A program made the position numbers and the translations under genes. From Cololabis saira (taxonomy: Eukaryota; Chordata; Actinopteri; Beloniformes; Belonidae): 64,000 nt of DNA. The stretch is taken from positions 17,094,017-17,158,016 of the forward strand of contig NC_084587.1 in the NCBI RefSeq assembly GCF_033807715.1, in the 5' to 3' direction. The notes beneath the pieces were generated by a model. It was not told the DNA's origin. It saw only the letters and a list, made by a program, of their open reading frames with translations, and did no database searches. Within the stretch, counting starts at the first letter, position 1. Every line of letters starts with the position of its first letter. Positions 23,590 to 35,652 of the stretch are shown one piece after another.

Positions 23590-24934
23590 AAACAAACTAA
23601 AATAATGCACGGTGGATGGTGTTAAATACACTGATGAAGTTCAACAATATAAACCTCACAATACTGCCTGCTTTGTGTACATGACTGAGTTTAAGAAGGT
23701 ATATGAAGGCATCTTCGGCCAACCCCACGATAATACGCAAACTACAGTGGGTTCTGGAAGCTGCTTGTTCCGGTGGGTCTCTCCAAAGTCTCTCCATGAG
23801 TTTCAGAATGTGGGATGTTAGGGCTTCAGGTCTATAGTCATCAGGAGAAGATGGACAAGATCTTTTTGGTACTGGAATAAGGCAGGATGTTTTCCATAGC
23901 ACTGGAACCTTCTCTTGGCTAAGGATGATGTTGAAGAGGTGCTGCCAATTTCTTCTGGATTGGACATCTTGATCTGAAGCGTTACTCCTATTCAGTCTCT
24001 CCAGTTGCCTATTCACCTGACTGCTAGAGACAGGAGGAGGGAGGAGGAGGTGGAGGGGGCCCAGCATCTCCTAATGTGGTAGGAGACACAGATGGAGCCA
24101 CAGCAAGATCCATGACGGAGGTAAAAGATGACACAGCTGTGGTGAAAGACAGGATGGGAAGTATGTGTGGCTGAGGGCAGAAGAGGATACTGAGTTTGTT
24201 TCTGAACTGAACCTGTTGAAGAATGTGTTCAGTTCATTAGCTGTGTCCAGGCTTCCAACTATCTGGTCCTCCTACTGCCGAAAGCCTGTGATCTTCTTCA
24301 TCCCCCCACCCCACCCATGTTGGACACAAGTTATTTTTATTATTATTTTTATCCCCGATTTTTTACCCATTTTAATCACCCAGTGCTCCTACCCAAGTCA
24401 GCCCTGGGCATTGCTCCCCTCTACCAACCATGGGAGGGCCCTGCACTGCCCCAGCTCAGGTCTCCTTCTTAACTTGAGGAGTGAGCAGGCCGCTCCTTTT
24501 CACCAGACAGGGTGGGGCTTCTCCGGCCGGACGTAGTGCGTGGAAGGAACATGCTATTCCGGCTAGATCCTCCCCACCCCATCTGGCGCCCCGGCTGGCC
24601 AGAGGGGGGCATGTATAGCCTGTTGTGTGCATGTTTTTGTAGCTCACATTAGCTAGCCAAGGGAACATGGGGAGAACATGCAAACTCCACACAGAAAGTC
24701 CCTTTCGCCAACCCCACCCAGGGTGTGGGCGCTGAAGTCATGGGGGAACTAACACGCACTTCAGCGCCCACAGCGTCCCCGGCGGGAATGAACCCAGGAC
24801 ATTCTTGCTGTGAAAGGGCTGCTCTACCAGCTGCGCCACCGTGTCCCTTACAAGTTATGTATGGATAATGGGTTTGTAGGTGGAGGAGAGAAGGACCAGA
24901 TCACGATCCACCTTGCCAAGAGCAGGTTGTGCAG
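23590..24934 (-). pseudogene. L2-type LINE reverse-transcriptase remnant
   Basis: The minus-strand frame over 23597-24067 gives LWKTSCLIPVPKRS, a DDYRPEALTSHILKLMERL block and a degraded motif A (FISVFNTI). Upstream, to about 24325, is a linker like that of other L2 copies. It is split at 24335-24849 by a SINE and shares its layout with the left-edge LINE. It lacks motifs B and C, so it is non-functional. Confidence 0.7.
24335..24849 (-). mobile_element. tRNA-derived SINE with 9-bp target duplication
   Basis: On the minus strand it starts with a tRNA-like head, box A TGGCGCAGCTGGTAGAGC and box B GGTTCATTCCC, and ends in an A/T-rich tail (24335-24360). The duplication ACAAGTTAT is exact at 24326-24334 and 24850-24858. 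Body fragments occur in the composite repeats near 20.8 and 29.9 kb. Confidence 0.8.
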
Positions 24935-26588
24935 AGAATAGAATACTTTATTGTCACTATTCATGGGTACAGTGAGATTAAAAGCAGCATCACCTTTCCA
25001 GTGCAAGACAGTGCAAATAGATACAAGAAATATAAATAATATAAAAAGGTTAAGGTGCATAAGGTACATTTATAAATAGTCAAATCAAGACGTGAGATCC
25101 TATCTACAGATAATTACACATATTTACACATGTGGTGGAATATTGCACAGATAGGCAGGGAAAAAGTATTGCACGGTAAAAACAGTAATTGTACATGAAG
25201 GCATTCACATTTTGTTCAGGGCGATTATGGCTTTAAGGAAAAAGATGTTTTTCAGTCTGTTGGTTTTGGACCTGATGACTCTGTAGCGTCTTCCTGAAGG
25301 CAGCAGGTCAAACAGGTCAGAGCCGGGGTGGGAGCTGTCTTTTATGATCTTAGTGGCTCTGCTGAGGCAGCGGGAGGTGTAAATGTTCCTGAGGGGGGGG
25401 GAGGGGGCAGCCGATGATCTTCTGCGCTGCTTTCACCTCTGGAGCCTTTCCCTGTCCGGAGCAGTGCAGCTGCCATACCATACTGTAATACAGTACATCA
25501 GCAGGCTCTCGATGGATGAGCGGTAGAAGGTCAGCAGCAGGTTGGAGTCCAGGTTGTATCTCCTGAGGAAGTGCAGCCGCTGCTGAGCCTTTTTGTTGAT
25601 GGCGGTGATGTTCTCAGACCAGGATATGCTGTCGGAGATGAGGAGGCCAAGAAGCCGGAAGGTGTGGACTAGAGCCCTGCGCGGGACTGTTTTCTTCATC
25701 CAACTCCTCCCGCCCCCGCAGAATTTCTGACCATTACCGCCCGCACCCGCGTGGGTAACGTGTGTGTTACACTCCCGCCCGCAGAACTCGGAGAATTCAT
25801 GCCCGCACAATAATAGAGATGCATTCATTTTGTGTCTTCTCCTGCCCCGCAAGAGAAATGTCCTACACAAATCTATCTGATTTAATGTTAACGTGATCAT
25901 TGTGGAGCTTGATGGATAATTGACAGTTCATAGGTCACCTGACCGAAAGTTAGATGCAAATCATTCATTGTCATCATCACGCGCTTTTTTGCCTTTCGCG
26001 CACGCATCAATTATGTGATTGAGGTTATAGCAACGAGGCTGTGAGTGGCTCAAATAACACTAATAAATAACATAAAATAAACAAAGTTAACGAATTAAAC
26101 AAATTCATTTAAAAAATTAATCACGTGGCCATTACATTGCTCTGGAGGAAGAGAATGCTGCTGACCGACTGCGGTCCCAATCCCACGCGTTTCTCTTCCA
26201 AGATGCTCCACAGACACTAAATGCAGTTTCTCCAAATATCTGACTTTTTGTTTTGTAAAAGACCTTGTTTGGTTTATTTTCCACGTCATTGATTTCCACC
26301 TTGTCGCTAGACTACATCCCGATCCCACATTGTTTTGTTTTTTTTGGCCGCCCGCTCCTGCACGCAGGAGAGTTCAAATCGCCCGCTCCCGCGAGATTTC
26401 CGTTGAGTCCTGCGGGACCCGGCGGGACCCGGCGGGACCCAATCCCAATGCAGCCCTCTAGTGTGTACCCTTTCCACTCTCTTGCCATTGATGTAGAGGG
26501 GGGCTGGATCAGTGTTCTGTTTCCTGAAGTTGACAATGATCTTCTTGGTTTTTCTGGTGTTCAGAGTGAGGTTGTTCTCTGAGACGAG
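24935..26588 (-). mobile_element. L2-type LINE 3' end, split by an hAT-like element
   Basis: The minus strand encodes the C-terminal RT region: FRLLGLLISDSISWSENI, then KKAQQRLHFLRRY, then RSSIESLLMYCITVWYG. Its 3' UTR ends near GAATAGAATACTTTATTGTC at 24937. It resumes at 26461 with an FRKQNTDPAPLYINGKRVE-like stretch. The 5' part is missing. Confidence 0.75.
25670..26460. mobile_element. hAT-like non-autonomous element
   Basis: Ends TAGAGCCCTGC and GCAGCCCTCTA, with duplication GTGTGGAC (25662) and GTGTGTAC (26461), one mismatch. The interior has CCCGCCCGCA- and GGCGGGACCC-rich sections near both ends. It interrupts the L2-type LINE. Confidence 0.75.
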
Positions 26589-26639
26589 ACGAGAGAGTGA
26601 GAAAAGCCTGTAATGTAATGCCCGCGGCTAAAAGCAAAT

Positions 26640-26850
26640 GCGTGTCAGGGCAGGCATGGGGGGGGGGGGGCACACGGCACCATTGATAACAGGTAAAGTG
26701 ATATCTGTTCACTGTGGAAAGGAATTTGTTTACCACCGAAGCAGCTCAAGTTTAGCCTACCACATGAACGCAAAGCACCCGGTCTTGAGCGCAGCCACAG
26801 TTAACGTTAGCAGCAACGATGTTACCACAGCAACGCTCTTCCCAAAACTA
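26640..26850 (+). pseudogene. BED-type zinc-finger fragment, probably from a hAT transposase
   Basis: The frame reads VHCGKEFVYHRSSSSLAYHM then NAKHP, which has the CGKEF...HMNAKHP layout of BED fingers at the N-terminus of hAT transposases. The expected first cysteine is Ser. No DDE domain follows; the downstream sequence to 27150 is AT-rich. Confidence 0.5.
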
Positions 26851-27464
26851 AACTTGAGGAGAGCACCACGCACATGCGCACGTCTGCGACAGAGAGGCTG
26901 GTGAATGTTCGTGCCAAGTGGATGAAAATGGCTAGAACTGCATCTGTTCAATCTGTTAAAAAAAAAAATTACTTTATAAAGCCACCTTTTTTGTTATATA
27001 TCAATTTTTTGATCTGCCACAGTAATGTAAAGAATTTAAAAGGAAAACATCTCAAGTTGAGGGCTTTTTTCAGCAATTTTTAGGTGAGATTTAAAAACGA
27101 TTAATTAGATTAATTAATTACAGATCTTAATTATTCGCTCAATTTGTTTATCGCTTGACAGCACTAATTTTGAAGTTGTTATAAATCAAATAATTTGTTG
27201 ACAAAACGTACTTTTGACATATTGGCTTTATGGCCTCTTGTTTGAGAAACAGTTGAGAAAAGATACCCTAACGGCACTTGAGTAACTTTTAAGTTGTTTT
27301 GGATAAAAGCATCTGCTAAATGACAGTAATAGTAGTAGTAGCAGTAGTAGTAGTAGGGCAGAAGATTTTTAATGTGGAGTACAGCAGGTTTTATTATAAA
27401 AGTGTCTTGACATTTTCACTAAAGTTGCTTTAACTTCACGTTAAACTTTGTACGTTGCATCTAA

Positions 27465-27604
27465 CCTGAAAACCACAGGGGGAAAAAAAATGTTCCTTTC
27501 AACCAGCCAATCACCAGCTACCTGTCCTTTAATGGAAAAGTCTGCGTAGGTTATTACATCCACTTGTTAAACTTGTGAAACTGTAGTTCAGATCACCATC
27601 AGTC
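27465..27604 (+). promoter_or_regulatory. Proximal promoter of IgR-3
   Basis: AACCACA at 27471-27477 and CCAAT at 27507-27511, 98 bp before the ATG, in the block conserved among all four genes. Confidence 0.5.
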
Positions 27605-28794
27605 ATGGACCGACTGCACATCTTTCTGCTTGTTCTAGGTAATTCTACATTGGTTTCACGTCTAGATAAGATTTTCAAGAAAATGTTTTTTACATAATTC
27701 ATATTTTAAATTTAAATGTTACTCTTCTGGGCTGCATTTTGAAATGATGAGATATATGCGAGCCGCCTAGTGGGTCACTTTTGGCAAGCAGAACTGGCGC
27801 TGTGGGATGAACCGTGTTAAAAGCGTTTTAGTTTTTAACACTTGTATTTCTATTCCAGGTGTTTCATGCTGTCGTTTTTGTGTTTCTGGATCAGTGATGG
27901 AGGTGACAGTCAGACCTGGTGACAACATCACCCTGTATTGTGACTGCAAAGTGTCGACTGGAGTCTTTATAGTGTGGTTCAGGAACTGTTCCCATGAGAA
28001 CCAGCCACCTCTTGTTCTACACACAAAACCTGATGACTGGAGAAACCCAAAGAAACATCCTCGTTTTGAATTTGTTAAAAACCTTTCTTCTGATTCTTAT
28101 GACCTGTTAATCATGAACATCTCTGGTTCTGACGAGGGTTCCTACTACTGCGGAACTACAGAGTTGAGAATAATCAAAGAGCAACCTTCTCAACAAATGA
28201 CTTACAATTACAGCAACATCACCACAAGAGTCACAGTTGGTAAGTACTTTTTTTAATTCTCTGTACGGCTGGGATTGTGTTTACAGCATGTTTAACTAAT
28301 GATCATTAAAGTGACATGTTCTGTTATATGTACGTATTATGTAAAAGGGATAAAACTAATGTTCCATGGTGACCCACTGAATTTAAAGGGATGTGCACAG
28401 CGATCCTCCATCTAATTCAAAAACTAAACTTTGCTAAATTAAATTAGAACGCAGTAATCAGCCTGGCAACCCCTGAACCACGTAGCACCAATTTAGTTTT
28501 TACAAAAGCTTGCATCTTTGTGTTTGAACCAGATTCTGCTGGTTTTCATCCTGACAAATGAATTGGAATGTTTCTTTTAAAGAAGGGAAAACCCAGAATA
28601 ATGACTAAGATAACTTGACAAAAGTGATAATTAGTAATAATTTTGAAAGGTATTGTAATAGAATCCTAAAAAGAAAGAAATGTAAAACTACCGTATTTTG
28701 CGGAACATTAGGTGCACTGCATTATAAGGCGCGATATCAATGAACGGGTATATTTTCATACATAAGGGGCCCCGGGTTATAAGGCGAATGATAA

Positions 28795-28861
<67 letters not shown>

Positions 28862-30085
28862 TACATACATACATACATACACATACATATATATATAAAA
28901 AGCGGGGGGGGGAAATATCGGGTAAGTTGAACTTTATTCAACTCATTCACAATAACTCCTAAGGGATTGTACCTTACCTGTACAGAAAAATACACTCACA
29001 TTTTAAAATCATTCGTCTTCCACAAATCCACAAAGTTAGAGTAGTAATACGTCCTGTTCTCTGATAATATATAATACAACGTCCCTGTGTCAACTGAGTA
29101 TGGTTCGACAATCAATCGGCTTCGTCGGTACCAAAGTCGTACTAAAATATTTTGACAGATTTTTGGGCGCGGCGTCCCACATAAAACTGGTTTGAGGTCA
29201 GTAAACACATCATACATAAGGCTCACCTGCCGCTTTTTAATGAAATTGGCCTGTTTTAGTTTTTTCCGAAAGTGTTTGTATTTGAGGATCTTTGTGAATC
29301 TGCGTTTGGGGAGTCCACTGAACATGTTAGTGATCTCTATATCTTTTTTCATATTTTAGTGACCACAGGAAAGGAGGACATACCTCAGAAAGACAACATG
29401 ACTCTTTTTCCTGTTGTGTCCTTGATGTCAGGCTTCGTTCTCTTCTCTCTCCTTTACATCATTTTAATTCACTTCTGTCAGAAAACAGGTACAGTCCTGC
29501 CACAACTACTCCCTAATTACTACTCCCTAATTACTTTTTATCTCTATTTTTCACATTTATCTCTGAGAATTAGGGCTGGGCGATATGGCCTTTTATTAAT
29601 ATCTCGATATTTTTAGGCCATGTCACTATACACGATATATATCTCGATATTTTGCCTTAGCCTTGAATTAACACTTTGATTCATACAATCACACCAGTAT
29701 GATGATTTTATATGTCTACATTAAAACATTCTTGTTCATACTGCATTAATATATGCTAATTTTAACTAACTTCTAGAGCTGGGTATCTTCACTGACCTCC
29801 CGATACGATACGATTCCGATACACTAGGTCCCAAGACGATACGATTTCCGATACGATATCGATATTCTGGTTACAATAAGGGAATAACGTGATCCTTCCA
29901 CGCGCCACGTCCGGCCAGAGAAACCCCACCCTGCCTGGTGAAAAGAAGCAGCCTGCTCACTCCTCAAGTAAGGAGGAGACTTGAGCTCAGTGCAGGGCCT
30001 CCCGGGGTTGGTAGATGGAGCAATGCCCAGGACTGAATTAGGTAGGAGCACTGGGTGATAAAATGGGGGAAAAAAATCGGGATTA

Positions 30086-30135
<50 letters not shown>

Positions 30136-31462
30136 TTTTTTTAAATCGATACTTGGATTTATGTATCGATAATCGTTCCTACACATGCATATCGATAGAA
30201 TATCGATATATCGATATTTTTAACCCACCCCTACTAACTTCCATGCAAAAAGGGGGAATAAGTCAAATTTACCAAAACTGTATTTATTAAACAGTTACTA
30301 AGCAGTGAGTGGCACAAATATAAAAAGTGTCATTTCAAAACAGAAAGTGCATGTTGCATCTTTCTGACTCCCCGTCTGAAGAACATCTGCTAAGAACATC
30401 TTCTGGTCCCGGTTTTACCCGGTTTTACCAGGATGAGCTGCTCTGAGCAGGGGGGGGCCCTTTAGAGCACCTTTATATGAAGACTAATTGTAGGTGTAGG
30501 GACTGCAATGTTTCATCCTCTCCTCCTTTACTTTGCATCACTTTAACTAACTTTTAGAAATATAATTCGATATAGTCTTGTTTGACTTTGTTTCGATGAT
30601 AGTGATTGATTTCATGTGGCCACATTTAAGCATACGGCGTAGGATCTGCGTCGATTTAACACGGACCATAATTCAGGCTATAGTGGGAGCTGCATCAGCG
30701 TGGCGTGCAAGGAGAAAACATCCCCTCCCGTCTTTACTAAACCGTGTGCTTTGAATAGAGTCCGTCGCGCGTAGCAACCGCGCGGATAAGCTCACGGCGC
30801 AAACAGGCCGCGTTTGGGAAAGTTATTATTAAGTTAGTTAAGTTAAAGTTAAAGCGGGGTGGAACTGACCGGCGGACCAGACAGCAGCGCTGACACCAGC
30901 AGCTGGTCGGGGGCCTATGATGATGCACGCACGACGGCACGTGACTGACGTATGTAACTAGGTTTAATGTCTCTGAGAAGGAGAGACGAGAGAGTGCGAA
31001 AAGCCTGCAATTTAATGCCCGCGGCTAAAAGCAAATGCGTGACAATGTATACTCGAATATTCACAATATAGTCATTTTGTACATCGCACAGAGTAGAAGC
31101 CGAGATACATCGACCATACTTGATATATCGCCCAGCCCTACTGAGAATTATTATTATTGGTATTTTTGAAGAATGGCAGCTCAAATCACTTTTGAATGTA
31201 TTCTAATCATTTGAGTTCAACTGGAAAATAAAGTTTTTGTGAATGTTTTTAGAAAAAGAACCTCCACATCACCAGGAAAGACTTTACAGAGGACAAATTA
31301 AATCCAGACAAGTAAGCAGGAATGATCTTAGTCTTCATGTATATGTCCCTGTTTTAAAATAATATTCAATGTCAAACTAACGTTTTGCTATGTCACATTC
31401 TCTCTTAGGATGAAGATATGAATGTAACAAGAGTCGTGTTCCGAGTCCAAACCAGCACATGA
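27605..31462 (+). CDS. IgR-3: single V-set Ig transmembrane receptor, tail without ITIM
   Basis: Exons 27605-27638, 27859-28239, 29360-29488, 31253-31311 and 31409-31462, all GT/AG and in phase, giving 218 aa. The domain order is as in IgR-2, and the membrane exon is identical in peptide except one residue (Ile to Ser region YIILIHF versus YIISIHF). The V domain differs from IgR-2 mainly in the C'' region (HTKPDDW) and after the F-strand (TTELRIIKEQPSQQMTYNY). The tail ends DEDMNVTRVVFRVQTST; the tyrosine position is Val, and the stop comes earlier than in IgR-2. Intron 3 contains a 1.6-kb hAT-like insertion. AATAAA at 31573. Probably an intact gene; signalling role unknown. Confidence 0.8.
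28533..28561 (+). other. Relic membrane exon in IgR-3 intron 2
   Basis: TTTGAACCAG acceptor followed by nine codons (DSAGFHPDK) and TGA, the same structure as 17580-17608 in IgR-2. Conservation in both copies may simply reflect their shared duplication. Confidence 0.6.
28689..29240. mobile_element. TA-flanked DNA element, CCGTATTTT family, right end lost
   Basis: Left end TACCGTATTTTGCGGAACAT is complete. The right terminal repeat seen in unit 2 is missing. It contains a TA/CATA microsatellite at about 28795-28900. Confidence 0.65.
28795..28900. repeat. (TA)n/(CATA)n microsatellite
   Basis: Alternating TA and ACACATA/CATA runs inside the TA-flanked element. In unit 2 the corresponding tract is a short (TA)n near 17851. 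Confidence 0.9.
29571..31140. mobile_element. hAT-like element in IgR-3 intron 3
   Basis: Ends TAGGGCTGGGCGATAT and ATATCGCCCAGCCCTA with an exact 8-bp duplication CTGAGAAT at 29563-29570 and 31141-31148. Unit 2 has the undisturbed site at 18840-18847. The interior includes a second composite repeat (29776-30235), a (TA)n run at 30096-30131 and fragments of the TTCCGCG MITE (30630-30675). No transposase frame. Confidence 0.9.
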
Positions 31463-31666
31463 GAGGCGCATGGACAAGAGAGTGGGTGTGAAGTATGCTG
31501 ATGTGTGAGAAGTTGACCGCAATGCTTTGATCAGTGTAACTAGACAGATTCAGCTGCATGTAGAGTACAGTGAATAAAAACGTTGCGGCTCCACCATACC
31601 AGACAGAAGTGTTCGGGTGTCCAGGTCTTCTTCAACAGCTGGAAGAAACCAAAAAATGGTGTGTAG

Positions 31667-32311
31667 TAGGGCTGGGCGATATATCGAGATTTTAATATAT
31701 ATCGATATATTTTCAAACACGATATGGTACGAGACAATATCGTTTATATCGATTTAAAAAAAAAAAAAATTATTTTTTTTTTTTTTTTTTTACATTTTTT
31801 TTTTTAATGATTTTGATATAGCTTATTTTCTGACAAATTGACTTGAATGTTTTATTTGGGATTTGCACAAATTTTTTGTTATTTGCACAACTGTCAACCT
31901 CAGTGGAAAAGTCTGCCTGTTACTGTCTACACTGTATTAATTGCACAGTGTATTTTAATTTAATTGTTATGCAGGAAAGGGATATTTGTTTTATTTTATT
32001 CAAGAAGCATTTCTATTCTATATATGCAGGCAGTTTATTTTTTTTCATTTGTTTTATACATTTTGATATTGTGCAGACCTCTGTTAATAAAGGAACCTGT
32101 GTGACATTTGGCACGAGGCTTTGTATTAAAACTGACTGTTTTTTTAAGGGTTTGCCTCAGAAAAAAATGAAGCTAACAGAGATGCTATGCTATAATGCTT
32201 TGGGGGAAACCCCAATTAAGGCACAGAAAACATATCGAGATATATATCGAGTATCGCCATTTAGCTAGAAAATATCGAGATATGACTTTTGGTCCATATC
32301 GCCCAGCCCTA
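31667..32311. mobile_element. hAT-like element, 645 bp, in the IgR-3 3' flank
   Basis: Ends TAGGGCTGGGCGATAT and ATATCGCCCAGCCCTA. Exact duplication GTGTGTAG at 31659-31666 and 32312-32319. The empty site is in unit 2 near 19713. A truncated inverted relative lies at 38405-38714. Confidence 0.9.
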
Positions 32312-33165
32312 GTGTGTAGATAATCAAGAATGGTTGAAAAACCCACTGTAAATAAGTAAAATGGATGCAACCCCTTTTGTGTTCAAAAACAGTCTAAAAA
32401 TATGCTGTTTTTTACAAGTGAACAAAAAGTAAATCGCTCTTTCTGAAACATGGACATAACACGCTCTTTCCTTATCTTTTAGAATTCTCTTTAAAACGTT
32501 TCTGTTTATTCAACTGCAACTCAATGTTGTGTACATTCTGTAAAACTGGCCCTACCTCTTGGTTTTCACACTCATTGAAGTTTAAACATAAACCTTTATT
32601 TAGTGAAGAGAGAGTACTATGTACTGAGTGTACCGTGGTCATGAGTGGGGACAGTCCCTGCTATGAATGTGTTGGATAGATCGGTGGTCCCACTACCCTA
32701 GTATCAGGACAGAATTAGTCTTAAATGTTAAGCTTCACGTAAGCATTTAAACTAGCATCCGGCTTCATAAAAAGCACTGTTAATAATGAAACCTTCTAGA
32801 TGGGAAAATGTGTTTTCAATTCTACTCTTTATGAAATGCTACAAAAAATGTGTGTGTATAGACCTTGCTGAGTGTTTTTTTTTTTGTTTTTTTTTTGCTG
32901 CTGCTTGGGAAAATGTATACTTCATGATGTGGCCGGGTTGTATTGTCATAATAAAGCCCTCCTATAACCTTCTTCAATTTTTCACAGTGTCCTTTGTTAA
33001 AACCTGGGGACTACATTACTCAGAAATTTGCAAGTCAAACAAAAATCATTTGATCTTTAAGATGTGGTTTGTCTGTTAACTGGAGTAATGATGGTTTGTC
33101 AGTACATATTAAAGCTTCACTTATTTAATTCGCCATCAATGGATTATCAGTAATCCTAATTGGTA

Positions 33166-33801
33166 TACAGTAATCCATCGCTATAACGCGGTTCACCTTT
33201 CACGGTCTTCCTGCTTCACGGATTTGTGTTGTGCATTCTGATTGGCTAAATAGTCTCCCCGCTTCTTCACTTCCTGTGTCAATGACGTTGGTTGCTTAGC
33301 AACAATGCTGAGAATGCCCAATAAACTTTAGCGAGCAGCTTAAGAACAGGACCCTTTGATGAATGGTTCATTACAGTTCTCAAATATAATCGATGGTGGC
33401 ATGTCGGTTTATAAAAATATTTTTGCCCAGAAGAAAAAAAGAGCAACAACAACTACCCATAACTATGTTCTTCCCTCGAAAAAACACACCTGCACCGTGG
33501 GCTTCAGAAGAAAAAGACGCTACAGAGCGAGTCAGGATGCAGCGGCACAGTCAGAAGAGCAGTGAAATATGCGCAAGTCACAATTTCCTACTGTACTTAT
33601 ATATATATATTTTTTTTCATAATCATTTTTCATTTCCTCCCGTTCAAATCCAATTAATCGGGTCGTGGTGGGCGGTGCTGATCTCCACAATCTGAAGCCT
33701 TGTTTAATTTTAAAAAAAGAAAAAAGTTGCTACTTCGCGGATTTCACCTATCATGGGATTTTTGGGAACATAACCCCCGTGAAAAACGAGGGATTACTGT
33801 A
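33166..33801 (+). mobile_element. Tigger/pogo-like element, both ends present
   Basis: TA-flanked inverted ends: CAGTAATCCATCGCTATAAC on the left and GAAAAACGAGGGATTACTG on the right. The 33393-33570 frame (ITMFFPRKNTPAPWASEE) resembles the C-terminal tail of Tigger transposases; the catalytic core is absent. The unit 2 copy lost its right end. Confidence 0.65.
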
Positions 33802-34494
33802 CAGAGAACAAGAAGAAAGAAAAGGTTACAAGTCTGTGAAAACCATAAATCTTGCTTGTTTGTAGGCGACCAAATACTTATTTTACAGAGCAATTTACCA
33901 ATTAATTCAGTTCACAATGGGATTTCCTGGATTCTTTCCCCCCATTCTGTCTCTCATAGTTGAAGTGTAAATATATACACACATATATATAGTCAAAGGT
34001 ATTTGTCAGAATGTTGTCAGACTTAATTAATGAACCACTAAAATCACAGTGTCCAAGTCCAACGCCGTCTTGGTAGATAGTAATGGGAAAACAATTGGGA
34101 TAGCCCCATCCTGAGACCATCCAGTTAAAATATTGGCAGTACGTATTGTACGTCAGATTTGGTGGATGGTAGCAGGCAGTAAGCTAGGTTTGTTATTTTT
34201 CTTAGTTACCAAGATGAAAAAATAGAGTAGAAACTTGAATCAATGTAAAAAGTATAACTATAGACAAATATTGCAAATATAGACATTATGTTTATATGGA
34301 TCCAGTCATAGAATATCATTTACATTTGTAACGTCGGAAAGAAACGTCATAATTATGAAGGCATGGTGGCTTTTATTTTGGCATGGCGGTACGCCACAAT
34401 CATTTACATGTAGTGGAAAGACTGCATTCAATACTGAGCACATTTGAGTTGTAGGCAGTGTAACAGAAAAATAAGAGACTAAGTGTAAAGTCTG

Positions 34495-34927
34495 TTTGCC
34501 ACAGCGGAGCTTCGTAGCCTGCACACTGGGCAAGGTGTCTTATGCTAGATGTCCCTCTTGACGTAACCCCACAAGCATGGGAAGAAGAAAACAACCTCAC
34601 ACACCTGGAACTTTCCTTCTGGGAAGCACCTGTGCCAAACAACAAAGCCGCTGCAGTGGCTCCGTAAATTAGTATGTATTGTTTTAGTCAAAATACAACA
34701 GATCTGTTTTCAGATCTGTTTATAGCAACGGGTTAAAGGGGAAGAACCCATTGATATTAACTGATTTTTGCATTATCTCGCCAGTCTTCATCTAAGTTAG
34801 GTGTACCAGTCACCATTAGCATACATTTTTTTGGACTTCGATTTATGAAGCAACCTGCTGTCCCACGTTCAGATCAGTTCAATTTGAAAATACTTTATGT
34901 AGCCCAGTGATATATTGGGTTATACAG
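34495..34927. repeat. Unit 3 copy of the repeated 3' block (internally deleted)
   Basis: Starts at the deletion junction GTCTGTTTGCC/ACAGCGGAGC and follows units 1 and 2 to the phrase GATATATTGGGTTATACAG, where the gypsy remnant begins. Confidence 0.75.
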
Positions 34928-35363
34928 TGTCATGAACAGTAACAGGAGTTCAAAGATGACGACCACGTCGACTCAATTCGGCATTAATCTGGCCGTTTAT
35001 TAACCGGGAACCACACACACGGTACATACACCTGCTTGCTATGAATGCACTCTGATGACGTCATACCGCGACTACGGTAGCCTGTTTGTTGCTCATCATC
35101 ACATCTCCCCGTTTAAGTGGTTAAACTCACAAACTTTAACCGAGATGCATATCTCCTAACACAAGCATGAATGTTGAGAACATAACAGCTTTAACTGATG
35201 CTTTAACTGTGACGTTATGATTTCACCACCTTTAACTGAACAGTAATCACATTTCTTCAGAAATGACTACAAATAATATGAAATATAAACCCAAATTTAA
35301 CCATGTCATTTTCATGTATTAATAATCTTTTTTTTCTTTCTAAACTGTCAAATTAAACAAAGT

Positions 35364-35559
35364 TAGTGCTGGGCGGAATGACCAAAAATTTATATCATGG
35401 TATTTTTCAAAATTATACCGGAACGTAGCGCCGCGCGGCGTTCCCAACGTTGTGTACGCTACTGTACATACTCACCGGTATTACGGTATATGAAAAATTC
35501 ATATCATAGGAAAAATAAACACCGGTATTCGGTATGAACCGGTATACCGCCCAGCACTA
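35364..35559. mobile_element. Small hAT-like MITE
   Basis: Inverted ends TAGTGCTGGGCGGAATGACC and GGTATACCGCCCAGCACTA. The flanks ACAAAGT/ATAAAGT suggest a degraded 8-bp duplication. Confidence 0.7.
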
Positions 35560-35652
35560 CATAAAGTTATCCTTTACTCAAATTATCTTTCACACAACTT
35601 GTCAACTGAGCTTAATGTGAAGTTGAGTAGTTCTAAATCCTAAGTGTATCCT

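Larger units (their letters stand above)
27290..34927 (+). repeat. Unit 3 of the segmental duplication (sister to 16316-23400)
   Basis: Collinear with unit 2 over the receptor gene and flanks. Extra material: hAT-like elements at 29571-31140 and 31667-32311, and a complete Tigger copy. Missing: about 680 bp between GTCTGTTTGCC and ACAGCGGAGC near 34500, at a TTGCC microhomology. The last part is broken by the 34928-41391 insertions and resumes at 41392. Confidence 0.85.
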
